This document shows positions 18,138-25,128 of a DNA stretch of 64,000 nt, one piece after another (position 1 is the stretch's first letter; the number at the start of each line of letters is the position of its first letter). The notes beneath the pieces are model-generated. The model did not search any database. It saw only the letters and a list, made by a program, of their open reading frames with translations, and was not told where the DNA came from. Source of the stretch: Pelagimonas sp. (GTDB lineage: Bacteria; Pseudomonadota; Alphaproteobacteria; Rhodobacterales; Rhodobacteraceae); NCBI GenBank assembly GCA_025210265.1, contig JAOASD010000036.1, positions 1 to 64,000 of the forward strand, given 5' to 3'. The position numbers were made by a program, and so were the translations under genes.

Positions 18138-18145
18138 GTTAAATA

Positions 18146-18177
18146 AAGGGCGTCCCGCAAAGGGGCGCCCTTCTTCT
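18146..18177 (+). terminator. rho-independent terminator after transaldolase
   Basis: AAGGGCGTCCC (18146-18156) pairs with GGGGCGCCCTT (18162-18172) around a five-base loop and is followed by CTTCT. It ends transaldolase transcription and isolates the low-G+C gene that follows. Confidence 0.7.
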
Positions 18178-18325
18178 GTAAAGAGGGCATGTCGATGCCA
18201 GAAAGGCTCGACTTGCGAACGCAGCAACGCGCCTAATGTTGCGTGAAATCTGAATGACCAAATCCAGGATATTGGCGAATTCATTCGTTGCCTTCCACCA
18301 ATTGGCTGAGTACCTTGGTGAAAGT

Positions 18326-18832
18326 ATGAGACGTTTTCATTTCCTTTACATAGCAACTGCTACGGCGGTGCTTGGTTTAGTCTTCCTGGTCATTGCTCTT
18401 TTGGTGCGTACGGGCCTTCCTTCTTCCGATGTTATTGCTCGCGAAGCTACGCTGCGGCCGATCATCAAGGTGTCTGACTTTAGCCCAGGAGATGTGAAAA
18501 TCGTACAGTTAAACAATCTTCCGGTAATTGTTTGGAGACATAAAAATTCGCGGATTTTGGGAATCTCAGAAGAAGTGTTTGCCGACGACGCTAATTTGAC
18601 GCTGGATCAAGAATGGTTCTTTGCTTTGGCCAAATTCCCGAACAGATTTCAGTATGTATTGCTGAGAGCTGGAGAGTATGGCGGTTTCTTCGAGGGAAGA
18701 TACGCCGCGCATTTTGATTTGTCGGGGCGCATTAGAAAAGGCGGAGGAAGCGAAAATCTAACGGTGATACCTGCTGAGTACGTTGATGATGGCGAAAGTA
18801 TTCTACTCGACCTAACTGGCAGAACTCCCTGA
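18326..18832 (+). CDS. Rieske-family protein lacking all cluster ligands
   Basis: This 168-residue protein aligns without gaps to the bc1-complex Rieske subunit as I know the family. It has an RR-x-FLY-AT start and a membrane helix (about 6-28). EW is at 96-97. GEYGG at 116-120 stands for GDFGG, and DLSGRIRKG at 131-139 for D-x-x-GRIRKG, followed by ENLTV and EYVDD. At the two cluster boxes the ligands are gone: the C-T-H-L-G-C positions read F104, N106, Q109, and the C-P-C-H-G-S positions read E123, R125, Y126, A127, A128. It cannot bind a Rieske cluster. Base use is much poorer in G+C than the neighbours. An alternative ATG at 18254 adds 24 residues; 18326 is chosen because RR then sits near the N-terminus. 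The role is unknown. Confidence 0.7.
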   Translation: MRRFHFLYIATATAVLGLVFLVIALLVRTGLPSSDVIAREATLRPIIKVSDFSPGDVKIVQLNNLPVIVWRHKNSRILGISEEVFADDANLTLDQEWFFALAKFPNRFQYVLLRAGEYGGFFEGRYAAHFDLSGRIRKGGGSENLTVIPAEYVDDGESILLDLTGRTP

Positions 18833-18941
18833 CACAGTCATCGGCGTAGACGCAGCGAAAGCGAACTTCGTCCGCATAGCCGTCATCCTTCGAAAGAAGC
18901 TTGAGCGTCCCCCCAAGGATAACGCCCCAATCAGCCCCCAA

Positions 18942-19790
18942 TCACTTCTGCAAATTCGGTTCGCCCTGCAGGCCCAGGATCTTGCGGAAACCCGTCCAGT
19001 AGCCCGGCAGGCGGGGTGGTTCCTGTAGGTCTTTCATGGCCTCTTCGGCCCAGGGTGTCATCTCGGCCTGCACAAAATCGCGGCCCCATTTCAGGTAGGC
19101 TTCGGCATGTTCGGGGCGCAGGCGGCAGGCGCTGCCGACCAGACCGGTCAGGGTTTCTGCCGGTGAATACCATTCGTCCTGAATGCCCGTGACCTTCTTT
19201 TGCAGGAACGGGCCGACCATCCGCATCAGCCGCTTTTCCGAAAACAAAAGCAGCATCTTACCCATTTCGTCGCGCGAATAATGGATCAGCGGCGGGAAGG
19301 TATCAAAGAACACCGCGCGCCCGTCCAGATAGGCGAAATTGCGGATCGAAGGGTGAAAGCCGATGCGCGTGTCGCAGGTCTGAGCCCAGTGCCAGAAGCG
19401 CGCGATCACCTCACCCGCGGCCTGCATCATCTGCAGGGTCTCTGCCTCGCTACCCTGCTGCATCAGCGGGCGCATCAGGCTGGTTTCCGGCAGCGCCTGC
19501 TGCACGATCACCGGGATGCGCGCGCCGTCCAGATCCAGCAGGTGGAACTCCGTGTCCGGCAGGCCGACGCCGCTGTCAAACATCGCCTGCACGTAATCGT
19601 CGTGGCAGGTTTTCAGGCGGTCCAGCTGCGCCGAATCCGACAACCCGCGATAGATCTTGATCACCTTGTCCGAGAACGGGCCAGAGGCCGGGCGGAAGGG
19701 CGCGCAGAAATAGCCGAGCTTGGAAATCGGTTGGCCGCGCGTGGCGGAATCGGCGCGGATCAGGTCTTTGAGAGCGGCGAGATCGGTCAT
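18942..19790 (-). CDS. uncharacterised kinase-like protein (possibly DUF6206), operon with ParA
   Basis: The 282-residue product is probably cytoplasmic. Residues about 20-45 hold FSDKVIKIYRGL, reminiscent of a nucleotide-binding lysine strand. Residues about 145-160 hold GFHPSIRNFAYLDGRAVFFDTFPP, which resembles a phosphotransferase catalytic loop plus metal-binding aspartate (H-P-x-x-x-N-F ... FFD). That pattern suggests a protein-kinase/aminoglycoside-phosphotransferase fold, but the match is by eye only. I recall a roseobacter family of this kind but cannot name it with confidence. It begins 21 bases after the ParA-like gene, so the two form an operon. Confidence 0.6.
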   Translation of the reverse strand: MTDLAALKDLIRADSATRGQPISKLGYFCAPFRPASGPFSDKVIKIYRGLSDSAQLDRLKTCHDDYVQAMFDSGVGLPDTEFHLLDLDGARIPVIVQQALPETSLMRPLMQQGSEAETLQMMQAAGEVIARFWHWAQTCDTRIGFHPSIRNFAYLDGRAVFFDTFPPLIHYSRDEMGKMLLLFSEKRLMRMVGPFLQKKVTGIQDEWYSPAETLTGLVGSACRLRPEHAEAYLKWGRDFVQAEMTPWAEEAMKDLQEPPRLPGYWTGFRKILGLQGEPNLQK

Positions 19791-19811
19791 GTGGGTCTCC
19801 TTGCCGCTTCC

Positions 19812-20453
19812 TTACCCGTTTGCCAGCACCTCCGCCACCTCTGCCGTGAGGGAGGAGAGTTCATCACGCGCCGGCCCGCGCGGCATTTCCGCAGCCCCCA
19901 GACCAAGGCCAAGGGATTCCGCATAGACCACGCGGTTGGCCAGCCCGGACTTGGCGATGCGCGCCTGCATCTGTTCTGCGGCCTGCGCGACCTCGGCGCC
20001 AAGGCGGGTGCCTGCACGGGTGCGGTTCATCACCAGCAGCGTGTCGCGGTTTTCGCGCTGTGCCAGATCCAGAACACCTTCGGTCGCCCACAGATCCACA
20101 TGGCTGACCGCAACAGGCACCACGACCAGATCCGCCACACGCAGCGCCGGGCGCAGGTCGCTATCGGCCTTGGGCGGGGTGTCGACGATCACGATGTCAT
20201 AGCTGTCGCTCAACTTGCGGACCTCATACGAAATCCCCCAGGCGGAGGAGGTCGCAAACTCCATGTTCTCGATCTTGTCGGGCGCGGTGTCGGCGCGGGT
20301 CATGAACCAGCGGCCCAGGCTGCCCTGCGGGTCCAGATCGACAAAGGCGACGGATTTGCCCATCTGGTGAAACCCCAATCCCAGATTGACGGCCATGGTC
20401 GTTTTGCCCGACCCGCCTTTTTGCTGCGCAACGGTGATTACCTGACCGGTCAT
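19812..20453 (-). CDS. orphan ParA-family ATPase
   Basis: This 213-residue ATPase has the deviant Walker A QQKGGSGKTTMAVNLGLG (about 10-27), switch I DLDPQGSLGRW (about 43-53) and Walker B-like IVIVDTPPKAD (about 90-100). It is shorter than chromosomal ParA (about 260), has no N-terminal DNA-binding domain, and no parB neighbour is present. Such orphan ParA/MinD-like proteins position cellular cargos other than chromosomes. The ATG at 20453 has GGGAGAAC upstream, and a CtrA-type site lies 80 bases further up. The downstream kinase-like gene is probably its functional partner, which is inference. Confidence 0.85.
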   Translation of the reverse strand: MTGQVITVAQQKGGSGKTTMAVNLGLGFHQMGKSVAFVDLDPQGSLGRWFMTRADTAPDKIENMEFATSSAWGISYEVRKLSDSYDIVIVDTPPKADSDLRPALRVADLVVVPVAVSHVDLWATEGVLDLAQRENRDTLLVMNRTRAGTRLGAEVAQAAEQMQARIAKSGLANRVVYAESLGLGLGAAEMPRGPARDELSSLTAEVAEVLANG

Positions 20454-20532
20454 GTTCTGTTCTCCCTTGCCCTGCGGCATCCGCCGGATTGTGCACCTGC
20501 AGCATGGAAAACACCAGAGCCGGGGGCGCGGT

Positions 20533-20548
20533 TTAACGCCGCCTTAAC
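20533..20548. promoter_or_regulatory. candidate CtrA binding site TTAA-N7-TTAAC
   Basis: TTAACGCCGCCTTAAC fits the alphaproteobacterial CtrA consensus (TTAA, seven bases, TTAAC) exactly, and a further TTAA follows at 20554-20557. It lies in the divergent region, 80 bases from the ParA-like start and 39 bases from the beta-barrel gene start, so it could act on either. In a high-G+C genome a chance full match is uncommon but possible. Confidence 0.5.
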
Positions 20549-20586
20549 CAAGCTTAAGCAAGGATTGCTGTCCGAGGAGCCCCCCC

Positions 20587-21285
20587 ATGCTGAGCCCCAT
20601 CCACAGCCTGCCACCCCGCTTTGCCCGGTTTTGCACCGTGCTGGTTGCTGGGCTGTTGACAGCGGAAACCGCAGCCGCAGGGGCCTGGCCAAAACAGAAA
20701 GGCAGTGGCTTTGCCAGTGTCGCCACCCGATTCAGCTGGCCTCAGGATATAGAGGCGTTGAAACTGAACCCAAAGGGCGAGGGCTATCACACATTTTATC
20801 TGGAATACGGGCTGACGGATCAAATCACCATTGGTCTGGATATGGGGCATTCCGTGTCCGGGGCGTCGAAAACCCTGGGCTTTGCGCGCTATCCGCTGCG
20901 CAGCAAGGACAAGGGCCCACGCATCAGCGCCGCGCTGGGATTTGGCAAGATCGGAGGCGAGACCGTGATGCGCCCTGCCCTGCATCTGGGTTGGGGGTTG
21001 AAAAAGGGCTGGTTCACCATCGACACCATGGCCGAATATCATTTCGGCAGCGGGGATACGGATTACAAACTGGACGTGACCTGGGGGCGGAACCTGAAAA
21101 AGGACCGCAAACTGATTTTGCAGATGCAAACCGGGCAGCAGGCGGGGGATCACGGGTTTGTTCGCTTGGCCCCCTCTTATGTCAGGCCCATGGGCAAGCG
21201 GTTGAAAGTGGAAACCGGAGTGACCTGGGGGCTGGTCGGCGACAGTTCGATGGGGATAAAACTGGGCCTGTGGACCGAGTTCTGA
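20587..21285 (+). CDS. exported beta-barrel-like protein of unknown function
   Basis: This 232-residue protein has a long signal peptide (cleavage likely after ETAAAG near residue 31). The mature part is built of alternating polar and aromatic strands (GSGFASVATRFSW, YHTFYLEYGLTDQITIGLDMG, VETGVTWGLVGDSSMGIKLGLW) and ends in the aromatic residue F, which together suggest an outer-membrane beta-barrel of about 8-10 strands. The C-terminal WTEF ending is compatible with BAM recognition. No named family was recognised. It is divergent from the ParA operon, across the CtrA-type site. It might be an envelope component under cell-cycle control. Confidence 0.65.
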   Translation: MLSPIHSLPPRFARFCTVLVAGLLTAETAAAGAWPKQKGSGFASVATRFSWPQDIEALKLNPKGEGYHTFYLEYGLTDQITIGLDMGHSVSGASKTLGFARYPLRSKDKGPRISAALGFGKIGGETVMRPALHLGWGLKKGWFTIDTMAEYHFGSGDTDYKLDVTWGRNLKKDRKLILQMQTGQQAGDHGFVRLAPSYVRPMGKRLKVETGVTWGLVGDSSMGIKLGLWTEF

Positions 21286-21297
21286 AAGGCCGTACCC

Positions 21298-21795
21298 ATG
21301 TCCAACGACAAAGCCTCCCCCATCCGCCCAACAGATGACGAAGCCCGCGCGCTGGCCCGTGGCCTGATCAATCAGGCGCGCTTTGGCGCGTTGGGTGTGA
21401 TCGACCCGGACACGGGGATGCCGCTGGTGACGCGGATTGCGGTGATTGCCGGGCCGGATGGGTTGCCTTTGTCGCTGGTGTCGGACCTGTCGGCGCATAC
21501 CAGCGCCCTGCGGGCCAATCCTGCCTGTTCGCTGATGCTGGGCGAACCCAGCGACAAGGGCGATCCGCTGACCCATCCGCGAATCAGCCTGCAGGGCAAG
21601 GCGCGCTTTACCCGGCACGGTGATCCCCGCCATGCGGATCTGGCCACATATTTCACCAGCATTCAGCCCAAGGCCAAACTGTATATCGGCTTTGCCGATT
21701 TCAGCCTGATGGAGCTGGAGATCGAACAGGCCTTGCTGAATGGCGGCTTTGGCAAGGCGTTCATCCTGACGCCACAGGATCTGACGCCGGCATAA
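21298..21795 (+). CDS. pyridoxamine 5'-phosphate oxidase-like split-barrel protein (HugZ-like)
   Basis: The 165-residue flavin-binding split barrel includes ARGLINQARFGALGVIDPDTGMPLVTRIAV near residues 20-49, SLVSDLSAHTSALRANPACSLMLG near 61-84 and RISLQGKARFTR near 98-109. This is the HugZ/PNPOx pattern. HugZ relatives bind haem or FMN and are tied to haem use or general redox chemistry. The C-terminal haem-binding extension of full-length HugZ (about 250 residues) is missing. It lies 12 bases after the beta-barrel gene and converges on the beta-helix gene across a terminator. Confidence 0.8.
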   Translation: MSNDKASPIRPTDDEARALARGLINQARFGALGVIDPDTGMPLVTRIAVIAGPDGLPLSLVSDLSAHTSALRANPACSLMLGEPSDKGDPLTHPRISLQGKARFTRHGDPRHADLATYFTSIQPKAKLYIGFADFSLMELEIEQALLNGGFGKAFILTPQDLTPA

Positions 21796-21824
21796 CACTC
21801 CGACCACAGCCCTGAATCACAAAA

Positions 21825-21849
21825 GCCGGGCCCTGTGAAAAGGCCCGGC
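21825..21849. terminator. bidirectional terminator between convergent genes
   Basis: GCCGGGCC (21825-21832) and GGCCCGGC (21842-21849) are perfect complements with a nine-base loop; the upstream flank has AAAA, which serves the minus strand. It separates the HugZ-like gene and the beta-helix gene. Confidence 0.7.
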
Positions 21850-21882
21850 CAACGGGCAGATCTGCCCGCACCCGAAAACGGG

Positions 21883-24174
21883 TTATTTGTCCATACGCAC
21901 CATCATCGTGACATCGCCACGCATGTTTTCCGGCCAGATCACATGTACCTGGTTCTGACTGCTGCCCTGCCGCGTCGACGTATAGGGCATGTGGTATTTG
22001 GAAACATTGCTGCCATCGCGCGGGCGCGAGCGTGTCACCAGGCTTTCAACTTCGACCGCATAGCCGCCAAAGGGCAACAGGTTGCCCGTATCCACCTGCC
22101 AGGTCTGCGCAACACTGTTCTGCGAATGTTTGACCTGCAGCGGGTTTTCGGTGGCATATTCGATATTATGCATCGTGTTGCCGATGAAATAGGTGTTTTT
22201 CATATTGCCCAGATCCAGCGAGGCAAAGGACGTGTCCACGCGCTCGACCCGGTCAATCACCACACCAACAGACCGGAACGTATTGCCAGATACGTTCAGA
22301 CCATTGACGAAATGCCCGGTGCCATAGGGTTTCACCACGATAAAGCTGAACCACGGGGCGACATCCGAACACAGCATCACATTGTTGGTGATCGACAGAC
22401 CGGCAAACCCGAACCCGCCGCTGAAATTGGGCTCTGGCTCGCGCTCGTTGGTCCACTCAACATGGCAATTGTCGATATAATTGCCAGTGATCTGCGTGTT
22501 GCAGGCCCGCAGGGTCAGCAGGATGCCCGCAGTGCGCGATCCGTTGCCACTGCTATCCCCTTGGAAAAAGTGGTTGCCCGACACGATCCCATGCGCCCCG
22601 CTCATCACCGCGAAATGGCGGAACTGCGACGCCCGGCAATTGCGGATTTTCACATCATTGGCGTTGGTGTTGATCGCCACGGACACACGGTTCTGCGACA
22701 GCTCATCGCCCTCATGGCTGATGAACTGGCAATGGTCGATCAGGATACCCTGGCAGCCCTCACCGGGCGAGGTGATGCCACGATGGCCGGGACGGTTGAA
22801 CACACAGTTGCGGATCACGTTCACCGTACCCAAAGGCGGCAGGATCACACCGCTGGCCTCTTCGCCGCACTGAAATTCCAGACCTTCCAACTCGAACACG
22901 TTCAGACGGTCAAACCCGGTGAAATCCAGAATATACTGGAACCGCGTAAAGGTGTAATTCTGCGTCCCCGTCGCATCTGACAAAGGCTGGCTGAGCGTGA
23001 TTTCCTGCGCTCCGACATTCACATCACGCACATAGATTTCACGCCCGACACCCGCACCTTCGACCAGCATCCCGCGGGTGATATTGGCAATATTCTGCAC
23101 ATTGGTCAGCTTCCACTGATTGTTCGCGGCATAGCTGGCCTGACTGCTAACCACAACCGGAGCCCAGTTGCCGCTGTCTTCGGCACGCAGCTGGCCGTTG
23201 CGGATCACTCGGCGCTGCGCATAGGTGTTGCGGTTGGGCACCGCCGCCTGCACATCAATCGGCGCATTCACCGACACGCGCCGCCCGCCCAGATCCAGGC
23301 TTTCGTGGTCGGCGTTGTTCATCAGCGACTGCAGCGCCTTTTTCAGCGCCAGTTCTTCGTCGCCGCCAAAGGCGTCGATATAGGTCGGCAGGTCGAAATC
23401 CTTGGTCAAAGACAGGATCGCGCTGTCGGGCATGTCCAGCTCGCCTTCGAACTGAATGCGGCTGTTGATCTCGACCGAGCTGTTCAGACGATAGGTACCA
23501 GCCGACACCAGAATCCGACGGCCATCCGCCGCCTGATCCGCCGCCTCAAACGCGGCGCTGTCATCGGTGCTGCCATCGCCCAGCGCGCCAAAATCGCGCA
23601 CATCGACCCAGTTCATCATCTGACGATGGAACACATGGGTGACATCTTCGATCTGAATGTCGTCAATGCGCACCACACCGCCATTCGGACCGGTCAGGTC
23701 AATGCCGAAATGGCCATAGACCGCATCGGTCCCCCAAACCAGATCCACGCCGCCGCGATCGCCACCGCCGACAATCGCGCTGACCTCGACAATCTCACCA
23801 TAGCCAGGCAGCGCAACCGATGCCCCGCTGGTGGGCACACCTGTGACCTCATCATCGCTGGCATCACCGGCAAAGCCCGCAATGCGCACATTGGGCAGCG
23901 CGCCCGCCGTGGCCTTGATGCGCACTGTCACACGCAGATAGCACCCCGGTTGCAGCGGCGTCTGGCCCATATAGCGCAGACGCTGTGTGCCTTCGGTCTT
24001 TTGGATTTCCAGACAGCCGCCAAAATCCTGATCCGCCGGCACAAACGCCGCGCTGGCAAAGCCCGCATAGGTATTGGAGCCAGGCGTGCCATCCCCACGG
24101 GAAAACTGCCCCAGATTGCCCGCCGCAAATGCTGGCGGCATGAAAACCACACCGTCGGTAATCGCCTTGTTCAT
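21883..24174 (-). CDS. large right-handed beta-helix protein (pectate lyase superfamily)
   Basis: The 763-residue product has three parts. A jelly-roll, carbohydrate-module-like N-terminal region (about 1-160) ends with IRIDDIQIEDVTHVF. The pectate-lyase-3 signature VDVRDFGALGDGSTDDSAAFEAA follows (about 175-197). A long parallel beta-helix (about 320-680) carries repeats such as VNVIRNCVFNRPGHRGITSPG and GILIDHCQFISHEGD. No signal peptide is seen. ATG 24174 was chosen because AAAGGG lies six bases upstream. Relatives are annotated as glycosyl hydrolase 28-related, yet the GH28 catalytic motifs (NTD, G/QDD, GHG) are not apparent. It may be a secreted polysaccharide-active or structural protein. 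Confidence 0.8.
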   Translation of the reverse strand: MNKAITDGVVFMPPAFAAGNLGQFSRGDGTPGSNTYAGFASAAFVPADQDFGGCLEIQKTEGTQRLRYMGQTPLQPGCYLRVTVRIKATAGALPNVRIAGFAGDASDDEVTGVPTSGASVALPGYGEIVEVSAIVGGGDRGGVDLVWGTDAVYGHFGIDLTGPNGGVVRIDDIQIEDVTHVFHRQMMNWVDVRDFGALGDGSTDDSAAFEAADQAADGRRILVSAGTYRLNSSVEINSRIQFEGELDMPDSAILSLTKDFDLPTYIDAFGGDEELALKKALQSLMNNADHESLDLGGRRVSVNAPIDVQAAVPNRNTYAQRRVIRNGQLRAEDSGNWAPVVVSSQASYAANNQWKLTNVQNIANITRGMLVEGAGVGREIYVRDVNVGAQEITLSQPLSDATGTQNYTFTRFQYILDFTGFDRLNVFELEGLEFQCGEEASGVILPPLGTVNVIRNCVFNRPGHRGITSPGEGCQGILIDHCQFISHEGDELSQNRVSVAINTNANDVKIRNCRASQFRHFAVMSGAHGIVSGNHFFQGDSSGNGSRTAGILLTLRACNTQITGNYIDNCHVEWTNEREPEPNFSGGFGFAGLSITNNVMLCSDVAPWFSFIVVKPYGTGHFVNGLNVSGNTFRSVGVVIDRVERVDTSFASLDLGNMKNTYFIGNTMHNIEYATENPLQVKHSQNSVAQTWQVDTGNLLPFGGYAVEVESLVTRSRPRDGSNVSKYHMPYTSTRQGSSQNQVHVIWPENMRGDVTMMVRMDK

Positions 24175-24446
24175 GAACATCCCTTTCATCGCAAGGGGCA
24201 GCGCGCCCCGATCAGTAAAGGGAAGTATCAACGAGGTCTTAATCAGCCCCGACACCACCGTGCGCAGGGTGTTGCCCCATCTGCACCGCTTGCTTTCGGG
24301 CACAGCCGCAAAAAATGTCCTGCATTTTTTGCATTCAGCGCGCGTTAGGGGCCGACGTGATAAACCTCTGACCAGCCGGGGCAAAAGGCTCGGGTCAGTT
24401 TAATGTCGACCGGCCAGGTATTGGCCCCGAATATCGGATATGCATC
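24175..24446. promoter_or_regulatory. divergent promoter region with a perfect 10-bp inverted repeat
   Basis: This 272-base gap separates the beta-helix gene (left) and the ImmA-like gene (right). GCAAAAAATG at 24308-24317 and CATTTTTTGC at 24323-24332 are perfect complements around TCCTG. This is the size of a dimeric repressor operator. Several AT-rich tracts nearby could be promoters for either direction, but none is clear enough to call. Confidence 0.5.
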
Positions 24447-25067
24447 ATGCCCAGGGCCTACCCTTCCTACCCTTTTGTCGAAGCCCGCAGCCCCGGTTAT
24501 ACCGATGACGAAATCGAACAGGCGGTCGAGGACATGCTGTCCCAAAACCCGCAGATCAGCATTCAGGATGGCGGACCGCTGGATTCGATCTGCCGGGCGC
24601 TGAATGTGGATGTGGAATATGCACTGTCCCCCAGCGAAATATTGATAGAGGCCCCGCTGGACCGCCGCGCCGTGATCTGGTTGCCCAATCATGGCAAAAC
24701 ACGGCATGATCGCCTGACCCTGGCCACCGGAATTGGCCATTGGCTGCTGCATGTCCCCTTTACCCGCGAGGCAAAACCCAGCCATGGTATTCAGGCCTTG
24801 GCCCGTCCCAGCGATCCCGCGCCTCTGGAAGAGGCGCGCCGCTTTGGTCGCGCCCTATTGATGCCCATCGACCTGTTCACCGCGCTCTGGTTCGAGGGCC
24901 GCGCTCAGTTGGTTGCCGAAACACTGAATGTCCCCACCCAATCGGTCTATGACCGGGCCAAGGATCTGACGCTTGAGTTTGACAATGTTCAGGCCGAGGA
25001 GGAGATCCAGAAAGCCGAGGCCCCCGCGCCCTCTGGCGGCTCTGGCCTGGCCCGCCGGATCGGCTGA
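24447..25067 (+). CDS. ImmA/IrrE-like protein with degenerate HExxH
   Basis: This 206-residue protein has the layout of the M78 ImmA/IrrE family. Helix DDEIEQAVEDMLSQ (about 20-33) is followed by a substrate-side strand, the metal helix at about 92-102 and a following helix EEARRFGRALLMP (about 130-142), where the family has the ARxFAxxLLMP motif. The metal motif is broken: the family pattern A-H-E-x-G-H reads ATGIGHWLLH here, so the first His and the catalytic Glu are T and G, and only the second His remains. It is probably not a protease. It faces the beta-helix gene and may act as its regulator or as a binding protein. Confidence 0.7.
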   Translation: MPRAYPSYPFVEARSPGYTDDEIEQAVEDMLSQNPQISIQDGGPLDSICRALNVDVEYALSPSEILIEAPLDRRAVIWLPNHGKTRHDRLTLATGIGHWLLHVPFTREAKPSHGIQALARPSDPAPLEEARRFGRALLMPIDLFTALWFEGRAQLVAETLNVPTQSVYDRAKDLTLEFDNVQAEEEIQKAEAPAPSGGSGLARRIG

Positions 25068-25079
25068 GCAAAAGAAAAA

Positions 25080-25102
25080 GGCCGGGCGCAATGCACCCGG
25101 CC
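25080..25102. terminator. terminator between convergent ImmA-like and lysS genes
   Basis: GGCCGGGCGC and GCACCCGGCC form a ten-base stem with one internal mismatch around AAT, preceded by AAAAGAAAAA, which serves the minus strand. It can end lysS transcription and that of the ImmA-like gene. Confidence 0.65.
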
Positions 25103-25128
25103 CTCTGATGTCATTTCAAAATCGCGCC

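Noticed and set aside
19200-21338. A 712-codon plus-strand frame
   Set aside because: It runs antisense to the kinase-like and ParA genes and crosses a promoter region. The Walker A motif is on the other strand.
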